Of a stretch of 64,000 nt of DNA, positions 20,501-34,800 are shown one piece after another; position 1 is the first letter of the stretch; each line of letters opens with the position of its first letter. Source of the DNA: Symbiodinium natans (taxonomy: Eukaryota > Sar > Dinophyceae > Suessiales > Symbiodiniaceae); contig CAJNDS010002523.1 of the NCBI GenBank assembly GCA_905221605.1, forward strand, positions 798,001 to 862,000. Direction: 5' to 3'. A model generated the notes under the pieces. The model was not told where the DNA came from. It made no database searches and was given only the letters and a program-made list of their open reading frames with translations. The position numbers were made by a program, and so were the translations under genes.

Positions 20501-23500
20501 CTTGAAGCCCAAAACCCTTGAACCCTGTAGGGTTTTGGGTTTAGGGTTCAGGGCTTAGGGTTTACAGGGTGGGGCCCCCTTACTATACTAACTGTAGTTA
20601 AGGGGCTTATAACCTAACTTAGGGTCCTTATAACCCAATTTAGGACCCTTGTAACTCTACTTATAACTAGGGGGCCCCACCCTGTAGGGTTTAGGGCCCT
20701 GAACCCGAGCCGACGACAGTGATTCGTGCCGGAGGCATAGTCGCCACAGCTCTCCGGGGCGTACGGGCCTTCCGCTGTTGGGTTCAAGGCGGGGGGTTTC
20801 GGGTTTTAAACCCTAAACCCTGAACCCTGAACCCTAAACCCTAAACCCTACACCCTAAACCCCCCCCTGGGACTTAGAGTGCTTCAGTTCTGTTCTGATG
20901 AGCTGTCGGGTCCCTAAACTCTCAGCCCTAGACCCATAAAATTCAGTTGCAAGACCCGTTTTGGGCTTAGGGCATATGCCCTAAACCCTAAACCCCAAAC
21001 AATAAACCCTAAACCCTAAACCCTAAACCCCCGGCTCCAGAGCGTGGGTTCTCCTATCCCATGGTCGCCACAGCACACGCAACCTCGAAACAGGGTTTAG
21101 GGCTTAGGGCTTTGGGGTTTAGGGTTTAGGGTTTAGGGTTTAGGGCTTCCGGTTTAGGGTTTTGGGGTTTAGGGTTTAGGGGTTGGGGTTAGGGCTTATA
21201 GGGGCTCAGGGTGGGTTAGGGTTTAGGGTTTAGGGTTTAGGGTTTAGGGTTTAGGGTTTAGGGTTTAGGGTTTAGGGTTTAGGGTTTAGGGTTTAGGGTT
21301 TAGGGTTTAGGGTTTATTTAGGGTTTAGGGTTTAGGGTTTAGGGTTTATGGTCTCTTGTCATCGATTTTGAGACCTCATGTCGACGAGGACGAGGCCCAG
21401 ATACTTCTCCATCAAAACATGAAGGACTGTGTGGAAGGGTGGGGTTTACAGGTTTAGGGTTTCGGGTGGGTTTAGGGTTTAGCGTTTAGGGTTCAGCGTT
21501 TAGGGTTTAGGGTTCAGGGTTCAGGGTTGAGGGTTGAGGGTTTAGGGTTTAGGGTTTAGGGTTTATGGTTTAGGGTTTAGGGTTTGGGGTTTAAGGTTTA
21601 GGGTTTAGGGTTTGGGGTTTAAGGTCTAGGGTCCGAATGTAGCGTGGAGGCGCTTCACTCTTAGGGGCACGAACAATCTCAGCGCCCCACCCCGTCTGTT
21701 CTCTAAGGGTAGTTACATGGTTCCTTAGCATGGGCCCTTAAAAGGGGGAAGACTTATACACCCCTTATATACGCTGCAAAACCCATGGGCCCATACTTTG
21801 GAACCTTTCTAAAGAAGGTAAGGGACCATATACCGTACCTGTAGATGTTTCAAGCACGTCCCAGCCTACGAAGACTGATCCGGCATTCACCACGCCTTCC
21901 AGGTAAGCCTTTGCGTCTGGGTCGGGCTTGGCTTGAGGTTAGGGTTTAGGGTTTAGGGTTTAGGGATTAGGGTTACATTAGGACCATAAACCCTCAACCC
22001 TGTATACACCCAAAAACCCCTCGAAACCCTAAACCCTGAACCCTAAACCCTAAACCCTAAACCAGAATCACGGCCTATACACCCTCGACGTTCGGGCGCT
22101 TTGGGGACGAAGGGTTTTGTCAGTTCGGGGGTTTACATGGGACTACTTTACTTGGAGGTTCATGGTACTCATTAACCAATTATAACCGGACTTGTAGGGT
22201 TTAGGGTTTAGGGTTTAGGGTTTAGGGTTTAGGGTTTAGGATAACTGTACTGAGAACCATATTTGCGCACTTAAGGGGCTTATAAGTGGGTTATAAGTAC
22301 AGTTATAGTTGGTAAACAAGTACTATGAACCTCCAAGTACACAGAGTTTTTAGGGCTTTGGGTTTACGGTCTAGGCGTCAGGGTTCTGCAGTGGTAGCTT
22401 AAGTGTTAGGGTTTGGGGTTTAGGCTTTGGAGTTTAGGGTTTAGGCTTTGGATGGACGCAAAAACCCAACACCCTAGACCCGAAACCCTAAACTCAGAAG
22501 CTCACACTGCAAGGTGGATAGGGTTTAGGGTTTAGAGTTAGGGTTTAGGGTTTGGGGTTTGGGGTTTAGGGTTTAGGGTTAGTCGCCTCAGGGTTCGCCG
22601 TCTGAAGGCACAGGTGCTCGGGCCCATACCTTGGGTGCAGTGGGAGTTGGGTTTGGGGGGGTTGGGGTTTAGGTTTGAGGGTTGAGGGTTTAGGGTTTAG
22701 GGTTCGGGTTTAGGGCTTGGGAGTTTGGGGGTTTGGGAGCTTTTGGTTTAGGAGTTTGGGGTTTGGAGTTTTGGCTTTGTGGTTTGGGAGTGTTTAGGGT
22801 TTAGGGTTTCGGGTTTGAGTGGGAATTTGGGAGAAAAAGAATGCACTCAAGGCTGAGAGCTCAGGCGACCTTTAGAAAGAGAAGTTGTGCCAACAAAGCC
22901 TAAACCTGACCCCTTAACCCTGAACCCCTAAATCCTAAACCCCAAAAGCCTAAACCCCAAACCCTATGTTGTCCTTTTTGGGGAAGAATCATCTTTGGGG
23001 CGTTTAGACCCCCATGGTTTTCAGGAAATTCAAGAGTCTGTGGAGTTCAGGACCGGGTGCAGCGAGGCCGGAAAAGGTTTAGGGTTTAGGGCTTAGGGTT
23101 TAGGGTTTAGGGTTTCTGGGGCTTTTGCGGGTTTGTATAGGGTTCAAGGGCTTTGAGGTCTCTTTTTGTATTAGGGTTCTTTGGGTTTAGGGTTGAGGGG
23201 CACCCGCCTACTGGTCGTGGTAGCTGGTCGCTAGGCATACCTTGAGGCCCTGGGGCAAAACCAGTGGATCCCAAAAGATAAACCCTAAACCCTAAACCCT
23301 GAACCCTGAACCCTAAACCCTAAACCCCAAACCCCAAACCCCAAACCCCAAACCCAAAACCCTAAACCCTAACCCCTGAGGCTGGAGCCCATTACTGAAG
23401 CTGACAGCTGCCTGGGGCAGACATTTAGGGTTTAGGGTTTCAGGGTTTCAGGGTGTCAGGGTTTGGGAGTTTAGGGTTTAGGGTTTAGGGCCCAAGGTTT

Positions 23501-25773
23501 GGGAGTTTACTGTTTGGGGTGGTTTAGGAGCTTGGGGTTTAGGAGTTTAGGATTGGGCTTTAGGAGATTAGAGCTTAGGGTTTAAATGTTTAGGAGTTCA
23601 GAGTTTAGGCTAGCGGGTCTTTGGGTTTAGGGTCTATTTGGGTCAAGGGTTTATTGTTGAGGGTTTAGGGTTTAGGGTTTATAGCCAGGTATCGTAGCTT
23701 TTGGGATGAAGGGTCTGGGCCTGAATCCATAAACCCCCAAGCCTTTATGATGAAACCCTAAAACCCAAAAACCCTAAACCCTAAACGTAGTATAGGTCAG
23801 ATAGTCCCTATAGGCACCGGGTCACTTGCCACTTACGGATTCAATGCTGTTCAGCTTCTGGCTGTGCATTGGCAAGCTAATTTGCAATGTTCGCACTGAT
23901 TCATAAAGCAACTCCCTAACCCTTAACCCTAAACCCTAAACTCCTAAACCCTAAGCCCGAAACTTCAGCTGAGTTTTGTCAGCCACTCTGCCACTTCCGG
24001 CAAGTACTTGCGGGACTCCACATGCTTCCGCAAGGTCCCCACGCCAGGGCTGCGAAAACCACGTGCTCCCCATACACAACCCTGGAAAGGGGCCTTAAAC
24101 TTTAAACGACAAACAAAAAAGCCCAAAACAAACATGCTCCCTAACCCCTATGACAAAGAACCCCAAACCTAGAAACGTCTCCATATAGATAGACCCCACA
24201 CATCCTGAACCCTAAACCCTAAGCCCTGCACCCAGAAACCCTAAACCCGAAACCCTCAACCCCAGCCGGCCTCAAGAGACTCGACCACGATCACGAAGCT
24301 CTTGCTCAGCGCTTGCTGGGCAGGTGCTAGGGATAAAGGTTTAGGGTGTAGGGTTTAGGGTTTATACAATATGGTTTAGGGTTTAGGGTTTGGGGTTTGG
24401 GGTTTGGGGTTTGGGGTTTGGGGTTTGGGGTTTGGGGTTTAGGGTTTAGGGTTTAGCATGATAAGACGAGATCGGCCAGCTCCAATCTATAAACGTCACT
24501 GTTGCGAGTTGAATCAAAAATGGAGAAGGTCCACTCTTCACCGTGTTCAAGGCCTGCGTCGAGCCCGGGGCAGCGAGTGCCGCATTCACTGACCAACTTG
24601 GCACCCGCTTCTGCAAAGGGAGGCAACTCTGACACGTGATTGACCCGGATCTTTGTGGAGATGATTGTATCGTCAATTTGCAACAGGAAGCCAATGCCTT
24701 CAACGAACCACTTGTCATCTTGAACGTGATCATTGTAACGTATTCCATTCGGAATACTGCCGTGCCCTCATCCTCACCATGTTTTCCCAGCATGATGATC
24801 CTTCTCCGCTTGCCGTACTGGAGGTCAGTGCTGGCACCTCGAGATCTTAGGAGGCCTCCCAGTTCAGGTGCACTTTAGGTCCTCATTCAGGGTTTGGGTG
24901 TAGTTTCGGATGGTGCGCTGTCGTACCTTCTTGCGGGGATTGAGGGTTGAGGGTTTAGGATTTAGGGTGGAGGTGCAGGTAAGACAGGGGCCTATGTAGC
25001 CACACTGGGCATTCTTTAGCTTATCGGACGGTCATGTAGGGATTGCGGAGGGGATTCCCTAAACCCGACACCCTAAACCCCAAAGGCTGAATAGTTCACA
25101 AGTTTGCGTCGTTACCAGCAAACTTGCGCCGTTACCATCAAGAACGCGCAGTGACCAGCAGAATTGGGCTGTAAACCCTAAACCCTAAACCCTAAACCCT
25201 AAACCCTAAACCCTAAACCCTGAACCCCAGTAAGCCCCGAGTTGGGCCAAACGTGACCTGGGAAACTTCCCATGTACGGTTCTCTGGCTTCCTAAACCCT
25301 CAGCCCTCAATCCTAAGCCCGCCCTAAACCCAAAACCCAAAACCCAAAACCCTAAACCCTAAACCCTAAACCCTAAACCCTAAACCCTAAACCCTAAACC
25401 TGAGCCCCAAACTGTGGTTGGGTTCCTATGTTTCAGAGCCTGATGTGTCGGTCCATACCCAAACAAGGACAATTGGTATCCTGGGCCCGAATAATCCTTC
25501 ATCACAAAACACCATCCCAACCCAAAAGACTAAGAAAGTAAGCCCGGATTCATGAACCCGAAGCCCTAAAAACCTAACCCCGGCCCTAAGCCTAAACCCT
25601 AAACCCTAAACCCTTAAACCTGAAACCCTAAACCCTAAACCCTAGACCCTAAACCCCCACCCCCTGAAGTGCTTCGAAAGCCCAGGGCCTTCGTGATTTC
25701 TGCGCCTTGAATGTCCAGGACGAGGGTGGAGGGCTTCTAGGGTTGAGGGCTTAGGGTTTAGGGTTTAGGGTTT

Positions 25774-25809
<36 letters not shown>

Positions 25810-28800
25810 AAGTTTTGGGTCGCTGTCTGGGGTGTAGGGGTTCAGGGTTTAGGGAGTTCAGGGGTTCAGGTGTGTAGGGGCAGGGCGTGCTGATCCTTGG
25901 GCTTGGGGTTCGGGGAGGGAGTTTGGGTGCTCAGGTGTTCGAGGTGTTTGGGGTGTTTAGGATTTCGGTTCTAGGGGCTCAGGGAAAATTTAGGGTTTAA
26001 GTGGTTCAGGGGGTTTCAGGAGTCTGTGAGTTTAGGGGTTGGGGAAAGGTTTGGGGCTTCAGGTGTTGCGTCTAGGTTTGTAGGGGTCGAGGGTTTGTGG
26101 GGTCTAAGGGGTTTTGGAGTCCATAAGGTCTCTAAGGAGTGGAGTCGGTGGTATCGAGGTAACGAGCATGGGGGTGCCCTCCGCAATGCAAACGGCAAAC
26201 GCGCAAGGGGTCTCGAACAAAAAGATGAAACCCAAAACTAGGGGCTTCGGCCTGCGGTTTTAAGCATGCGGCATCGTTTAGGGTTCGAAACGTTTCGAAA
26301 CCCTAACTCCCCAAAAAGAGTGCTTAGGGTTTTTGCTAAACTTCAAACCCTAAACCCTAAACCAAAAACCCTAAATTGAGTCGTTGAGCCTTTTGGGGCT
26401 TAGGCTTAGCCGTCAAGGCTTAGGATGTGGGGTCGGCACTTACACCCTAGCTCCCTAAACCCTAAACCCTAAACCCTAAACCCTGGCTTAGGCTTAGGGA
26501 TCAGGGCTTAGGATGTGGGGTTTAGGAACTCGACGGCAAGGGGCGGTTCAACTTCGATGTCTGCTCCTGCGTCCGGTGAGCAGGGATACTTGCGTTTAGG
26601 GTTTAGGGTTTAGGGTTTAGGGTTTAGGGTTTGGGGTTTCGGGTTTAGGGTTTAGGGTTTAGGGTTTAGGGTTTGGGGTTTAGGGTTTAGGGTTTAGGGT
26701 TAGGGTTTAGGGTTTGGGGTTTAGGGCCCAGGGTTCAGGGGACAAAGTCGGCAATAGCTACGTCAAGGCCCTGATGACTTTAGGGTTTAGGGTTTGGGCT
26801 TCAACTACCCTAAGCCCTAAAGCCCGAAAGCCCCATGGAAGCCCGAAAAGCTTGCGGTTCAAGGATAGCGCTACCCTGAGCCCTGAACCCTAAACAGGGG
26901 CAAGAGTTTCGGGTCTAAGGGCTAAGGGTTAGGAATTAGTGTTTAGTGGTTTAGGGTTTAGGGTTTAGGGTTTAGGGTTTAGGGTTTAGGGTTCACTGCA
27001 GGAACTATCATCGGGCTGAAGGGGTTGTGTGGATGTGGGGTTCAGTGGCAAAAGTCTTCCCTCTATTCAATACCTGAGCCAGAACGCTGGACCCGAATAT
27101 TATGCAGTTTTAGGGTTTAGGGTTTAGGGTTTAGGGTTTAGGGTTTAGGGTTTAGGGTTTAGGGTTTAGGGTTTAGGGTTTAGGGTTCCCAAACCACGAC
27201 GGCTCCATTACCGAGGATGGCGGTAGTCATTCATCTGGATCTCCCGCAGCGCCGCGGAGCTGTGGGAGCCATCGCAGCAGCCACATGCCCCAGCGGGCTT
27301 CACGACCGTACCATCGCCCCGAAGGCCCCGAAGGCTGCAAAAGCTAGGGACCCTTCACGCAGGGGGGGGGGGCTTCACCCTAAACCCTAAGCCCTAAACC
27401 CCAAACCCTACACCCTAAACCCTAAACCCTGAACCTTTCGAAGCCCCCCTTCAAGTGGTGCTTGGGATGTTCACCCTTATACTAACAGTCGTTTATAGGG
27501 ATTCTAGTGCCCCTTATCAGAATCCCTACTAAGGACTGCTGGTATAAGGTGGAACATCCCAATTTTTGGGCTGCAAACCCTAAACCCTAAACCCTAAACT
27601 CTAAACCCTAAACCCCAAACCTTCAACCCTAAACCCTAAACCCTAAGCAAAGTCCTCGAACTCCACCCGGAGCTTGCCGACATAAGGCCGGAAGTCCGTT
27701 CCTGCCAGGAAGGGGGCCTGGGTTTAGGGTTTGGGGTTTAGGGCTAGGGTTTAGGGTCCAGGGTTTAGGGTTTAGGGCTAGGGTTTAGGGTTTCGGGTTT
27801 AGGGTTTCCGGTTGAGGGTCTACGGTTTGGGGTTCAGGGCTTAGGCTGTTGAGGATTCAGAGCAGTTGTTGTGTTCCGAAGTCCTAAGCCCAAACACCTG
27901 CACTTATTCAACAACAACCTGAGTCCTCTGGATGTAGTTTTTTTTAGAAATTAGGGGTATACCTTCTTGGAATCCTTATCATAAGGGAATCCTACTGTTT
28001 GGGGGGGCTATATTAGGGGTCCCTTATGTTCGTAAACCCCCATGTAGGGATTCAATACCAACTGGAGTCCTCTGGATGTAGGGTTTAGGGTTTAGGGTTT
28101 AGGGTTTAGGGTTTAGGGTTTAGGGTCAAGTTTTCTTGAGAAGTCGTGCGACTTTGTAAGGTCCCACTGAGATCGTGCCAAATAAAACTGAAACGACGTA
28201 ACCCTGAAGATCCACTCTAAGCTCTAAACTCAACCGGGTACCCTACACCCTAGACCCTAAACCCTAAACCCGAAACCCTAGACCCGAAACCCTAAACCCT
28301 AAACCCCAAACCCTAAACCCGAAACCCTAAACGCTAAACCCTAAACCCGAAACCCTAAACCCTTCAAGATCCTGATATGGGTGTGGGCAGCTGGAAAAGT
28401 ACAAGAACCTCTTAAAGCGGGGCAGTAACCGCGAAACATGAGCCTGACTTGTGGTTCTTTTGGGAACCGGAAGTTTGAAACAACTACCGATGCGTCAGGG
28501 GTGAACCCTAAACCCTAAACTATACTGAGCTTGGAACCCTAGCAAAAACTATCCTTTTAACTGCTTCTTAGGCATTCTAGTACCCAAAATAAGAATACCC
28601 AAAAATAAAAACCCCTAAGCCCTAAACCCTAAACCCTAAATATCCGTATGTAAACCCCAAACCAGGCCTGCTGGAGCCACCAGGACACCTGGCAGGGCCA
28701 GGTCGGAAGCGCCAAACACCCGAAACCCTTCACCCTAAACCCGAAACTTGCCCTAAACCCTAAACCCTAAACCCTAAACCCTAAACCCTAAACCCTGAAC

Positions 28801-31800
28801 CCTAAACCCTAAACCCTAAACCCTAAACCCTAAACCTCACAACGTTTGGGCTGCCTTCTGGTTGGCTCTCGCCACCTTAACTTTCTGGGCTTCTGTCTTA
28901 TTCGGAGTGGCTGTTTACAGAACGCATGGTTACGGAGAAGACTGCTGCTTCCCTCCAGAGTCCGGATTCGCTGAAAGTCGCGCTCCGTGCAACTGTCCTG
29001 TCGGATGGCTACAAGATCTCCAGATCTGTAAAGCTGTAGCTGTTGAGATCCGCCTTCCCATCTCCGCACTCTAACCCAGAATCTCGGTCATGATCTTTCC
29101 TCAGGGGGGTGGGGAAAGTCCAGCTCCCTGTTCCGAGGGTTTAGGGTCTAGGGTTTAGGGTTTAGGCTTTAGGGTTTAAGGTCTAGGGCTTAGGGTTTAG
29201 GGTTTAAGGTCTAGAGTTTAGGGCTAGGGGTTTAGGGTTAGGGGAAAATCTTTCTAGATCCTCCCAGGTTGTCTGGGAGGCCTCCCGTACAGCTGATTAG
29301 GTGCTTCTCCCTGTCTCTATAATATAAATATAAATATAAATATACATATATATATACATATATATATATATATACATATATATATAGTGTAGGAAAAGAA
29401 AGGGAATATACGGACCCTGGTAGGTATATTCCTGAAGTATTCTCATATTCTTTAAGGTTACCTGTCTGGGGTTCTCCATTCAAATCTCGTTACCAAGTAT
29501 GGGTCCTCAATATGGGTTCCTTGTTATATAACCCTTACGTACATAACAAGGGCCCATACTTCGGATCCCGATAAACGAGGGTAAGGGGCCATACCCTCAA
29601 CCCTACACCATAATTGTCCCCGCTACTCCCTCAGGCTCCCTAAGCTTCCCTAAGGTTTCCTAGCTGAGGTACTGTACCTACCCCCCATGACCCCCCCCTA
29701 AGCCCAAAAACCCTAACCCCTAAACCCGAAACCCTACACCCTAAACCCTACACCCTAAACCCTAAACCGTAAACCCTGAACCCCAGGTCGGCCGGCCTAC
29801 AACCTGCGAGTCTGGGCCATGTTCGGCCTGCAAGTCTAGGAGAGTAGGGTTTAGGGTTTAGGGTTTCGGGTTCAGTTCAAGGGAACACTTGCGCCCCAGA
29901 GTAGCTACAATAGCATCTTTGGGTGTACGGACCACGATGGCTTTCCGGAGCCGCAAGGGTTTAGGGCTCAGGCGCTCTCCCGAGTTTAGGGTTTAGGGTT
30001 TAGGGTTTAGGGTTTAGGGCTTAGGGCTTAGGGCTTAGGGAGATGGTTCCGCAATTCAGGAAGGGTTGCTGCCCAGCTACGGTTCCTCGAGTCCTTGAGT
30101 AGCCATGCGGTTGCGCTTGTCAAGGGACTAAAGGAGGGACCCTTATAAGGGACCTTAGGGTTTCTATAGGGCTTATCTATGTGCTACTTAGGCATATAGG
30201 CAGTATATACAGTATATATAAGGGTTACGTAGGGGAATAACTTAAGGGTCCCTTCTAGGGGTCCCTCCTTACACTCCGAAAGCTTGCCTGCGGCAGGAAG
30301 CGGTTCCAGCCCTAAACCCTAAGCCCTGAACCCTACAAAGCCCTAAGCCAAAAACACTGGACTCGCTCTCCATCATGACGAAACCAGGTGAGGCTTGATA
30401 CCCCGATACGCACCCTGAACCCTGAACCCTGAACCCTGAACCCTGAACCCTAAACCCTAAACCCTAAACCCGAAACCCTAAACCCTCTTCGTGCTGGAGG
30501 TCGATGGCTGGTCCAAGCCTGGTAAGAATCTAGGAGTTTCTGGGTCAACTCATTGAGATACCCGGCTTCCATGTCTGTGCGGGCCTTGGCCTCTGCACTT
30601 TCGAATTCCGTAACTAGAATTAGGGTTTAGGGTTTAGGGTTTAGGGTTTTGGGCCCAATCCCCAAACCCTAAACCCTAAACCCTCTTCGTGCTGCCTGAA
30701 TCATAGCACCCGTGCCTGGCTAAGGAGATCTGCTACCACGAAAGCCGCGTCGCTCGTCGTGTCGAAGATGCCTTCGGGGGGCTTGGGGGGTTAGGGCTTA
30801 GGGTTTAGGGTTTAGGGTTGAGGCTTCGGCAATTGAGGGGCTGGGGTCTAGGGTTTGAGTCTTCTTACGGCTTAAGGTTTTGGGGTTGAGGTTAAAAGGC
30901 TTTAGGCCAAACTGATAGAGCTGCAGGGCACGCAGTCAGGTTTTAGGTTGAGGGTCTAGCTTGTAAGGGAACAGTGGTTTCGATTTCGAGCAGATTCTCC
31001 GGGGTACATAGGTGGTCCAAGTCGCTCTAGTTGCTTCTTTAACTTTGAGGGTCTCTACTAGAGTCTGTTCCTCGTAAAAGTAGTTTAGGCACCAAGAAAA
31101 CCCATCATTGAAAATGTGACAAACAAAACTCATTTGGGGCTGTTGAGGTTTGTGTGGCGCAAGGTGCGGCGAGGTCTTCGGGCGGGGAGTTAGGACAGGG
31201 GTTCAGGGTTTAAGGTCTTAGGGATTCAGGGGTGTAAGGCTTTAGGGGCTTGGGGGTTTGAGGGTTTAGGGGCTTAGGGGTTTAGGTTTTATGTCAGCTT
31301 TTTGGGGGTTTAGGGGTTAAGATTTTAGGGGGTTAGGGGCTTCAGGATTTGGAAGTTTAGGGTTTTTTTGGGGTTTGAGCTGTTTTGGGGTTTTGGGGTC
31401 TCAGGGTTTTGTGGGAGGTCGAAGGTTTTAGGGGTCGAAGGGTTCAACGCGCTAGGGCCCCAGGCACAGCTGCTCAGAAGGCCCCGCCGGCATGTCGATG
31501 GACACGGCCGCCTCGAGATGAAGGGTTTAGGGTTTAGGGTTTAGGGTTTGGGGTTTAGGGTTTAGGGTTTAGGGTTTAGGGTGTAGGGTTGGTTTAGGGT
31601 TTAGGGGCTTGCAGTTCAAGAGTCCTCCTAACTCGAGATACTACTGACCGTGATAACCCCTAAACCCATATCCCAGCACCCTACACCTGTGAACCTCTGG
31701 GCAACCTTGGCCCTCCGGGGGCACAGTTGCAGACACGTCCAGTCGCGCCTAGCCCTAAGGAGGGTGTAGGTTAGGGTTTAGGGGTTCGGGTTTAAAGGTT

Positions 31801-34800
31801 TGGGAGCTTTAGAGGTCTTAAGGGTTTTAGGGCGTTTGGGGTCTAGGCATGCGTACAACCTGCATCCTCCCACCCTACTGAGAACATGAGCATCATGTCA
31901 ACCAAGAGCCCGAAACCCCAACCCCTTGCATTGAGCCCCAAAAGACAACAATTCCCTTGCCTCCTCGTTCGCCTGCAGCAGCATCTTGGCCGCTGTCACA
32001 TACCTGAGTGACCCTAGCCTAAACCCCAAGCCTAGACCCCAAACAATCGAAAAGACCAAAACCCTACAAACCTAAAAGTCTCAAACCCTAAGCCCTCACC
32101 CTGAAATCCCACATCAAAAAAGAACAAAACAACCCCAACCGTAAACTCTGAACCAAGACCCTAATTCCTAGAAGCGAACCCAGTCTGAGCCGAACGCCTA
32201 AACGATGCCACCAAACCCCACAACAAAAGCGTTTAGGCTTAGGGCTTAGGAATTAGGGTTTAGGGTTTTGGGGCAATTCAACGTAAGCCTTGGTAACCAA
32301 GTAACCATACTATAACAAGGGTACCCCTTTGGGGGGGGGGGGGGGGGGGGATTGGTTCCCATTTATAAGGGAACCTGCAGCCCAAAAAGGGGCGAAAATG
32401 GCACTCCTAAACCCTAAACCCTAAACCCTAAACCCTAAACCCTAAACCCTAAACCCTCCTAAACCCTGAACCGCACCCCAAGAAGCCCCAAGGGTTGAGG
32501 GTTTCTAGGGCTGAGGGGTTTATCGGGTTTAGGCTTCATAGGGTATTTTGGGTTCAGGGCTTATCGGGTTACAAACCCTAACACCCTAAGACCCTAAATC
32601 CCTAAAAGCCTAAAAGCCTAAAACCCTAAAACCCTAAAACCCTAAACCCTAGACCCTAGACCCTAAACCCTAAACCCTAAACCCTAAACCCTAAACCCTA
32701 AACCCTAAACCCGAACCAAGGAGCTGGTTCCCGGGGCCGGTGATCTTGTGCACCTGCCGCTTCATTCATGGGTTCTTTGTACTCACGCCCCCTCTATACT
32801 GGTTTAGGGTACAGGGTTCAGGGTTTAGGGTTTAGGGCTACCCCGCCCTAGGTTCCCCCTTAAAAAAACCTTCTAATTACCTTTAAGTATGGGGGGGGGG
32901 GGAAACCTAGAAGAAGAAAAGGGAAGTAGAATAATCCATGCTTCCTCGCAGCTGTGGCTCGGAGTTTCGGGTCCCAAGACTCCGATGCAATATAAGGGCC
33001 CATGTAGATTGGGTGCTTGCAGTCTAGCACCTACACCCTAAACCCTAAACCCTAAACCCTAAACCCTAAACCCTAAACCCCTAACCCTAAACCCTAAACC
33101 CTAATGCTGTCGCAGCCCCTATAGCCGAACTACCTTCCATGCAGGAACATGATGTACAGTACACTAGACATTGAGGGGCAACAGAAGGGACCCCTGGAAG
33201 GGACCCCTAATCTTATTCCCTTAAATGACCCCCATATATACCTTATCTAGTCCCGAAATACCTAAGTAGCCCCGAAAGAACCCCAAAGAACCCCTTAGGT
33301 CCCTTCTAAGGGTCCCTCCACCGGTCCCTTGAAGACACTTAGGCCCAAGGGACCATAAGTAACCACGTTGTAGCCCAAGTCTTCCAGGTACAGGTACTCT
33401 AAACCCTAAACCCTGACAACCCTGAAACCCCACCGGTATTGAAATACTCTAAACCCTAAACCCTAAACCCTAAGCCTGACAGGTATTCAAAACCCTAAGC
33501 CCCGAACCCCAAACCCCAAAACAGCCAGGAGGTAGGGATTCAACCATCAGACCGATTCTGCACAGCCAAGTGTCTACCCTAAGGCTCTTAAGCGCTCAAA
33601 ACCCACAGGAGTTGAGACCCCAGTGCCCTCCTTAGGAGGTACCAGTCTTTCTGTAGGAGGGTCCTTGGAGCCTCAGGGTACAAGGCAGTAGACCACGAGA
33701 CCCTCAGAGCTAAACCCACACATGGTTAGAATCTAGGCTAGCGGGTTCGGTTAGCTCGCTTGCCTCGGCGGGAATAAGGTTTCAGTGGCAGGTAGCACGA
33801 AGCCCGAAGCCGAAGCCCAAGCCCTAAGCCCTAAGCCCTGAGCCCCGAGCCCGCCCTAAGCCGTAAGCCCTCAGCCCCGAACCCTGAACCGAATTGAAGC
33901 GTTCCACTGCTCAACAGTGCACATGGGGATCACTAACCCTAAACCCTAAACCCTAAACCCTAAACCCTAAACCCTAGACCCTAGACCCTAAACCCTAAAT
34001 CCGAAAAAAAAAACTTGCTGCAATCTCCGAGTTGAGAGTGTAAGGGAAGTTACTACGAGTATGGTCCCTGAGTATGGGGACCCCCCATACCCCTTATATA
34101 CCCCTTATAGTATAGCAAACCAAGGGTCCATACTACGTGAGGGACCCAGATTAAGGGACCATGTCACTAAACCCTAAACCCTAAACCCTAAACCCTAAGC
34201 CCTAAGCCCTAAACCCTATCCCTAAACCCTAAACCCTAAACCCTAAACGCTAAAAAGGCCCTTAGATGTGGGATTTGGAGTTTTAAGGCTTAGGGAAGTT
34301 TCTAGTTCAAGCTTTCAAGTGCGATTTAAGGGAGTCGGGCTGCGTCTTAGGGCTTTAGGGCATTGCAATGGACCGAGGGCTTCAGTCGCGGCATGGGTAC
34401 CAGCACATGGCACTGCAACCATTGAACCTCTTAAGACTAAGTCCTGGGGCCGGGTATAGGGTTTAGGGTTTACAGGGTGGGGCCCCCTAGTTATAAGTAG
34501 AGTTATAAGGGCCCTAAATTGGGTTATAAGGACCCTAAGTTAGGTTATAAGTCCCTTAACTACAGTTAGTATAGTAAGGGGGCCCCACCCTGTAGGGTTA
34601 CTCGGAAGCCCTTCTGACTTCGTAAGTAGGGTTCATGAGGTGGGTTATGGGGGTGAAAGATAGGGGTTCTAGGGGGTTACGAAGTAGAGCTACGCAGTCA
34701 AAAGGGCTTCTAAGTAGGGTTTAGGGTTTAGGGTCTAGGGTTTAGTAAGGGTTTAGGGCTGGGGCGTTTAGGGCACAAGGTTCGGGGTTGCTTGCTCAGG

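Noticed and set aside
29880-29955. RKAIVVRTPKDAIV on the minus strand, like the HisD segment before PEHL
   Set aside because: It lies upstream of the AEHG exon, the wrong order, and is flanked by TTTAGGG on both sides; exon 21 at 24.3 kb fits instead.
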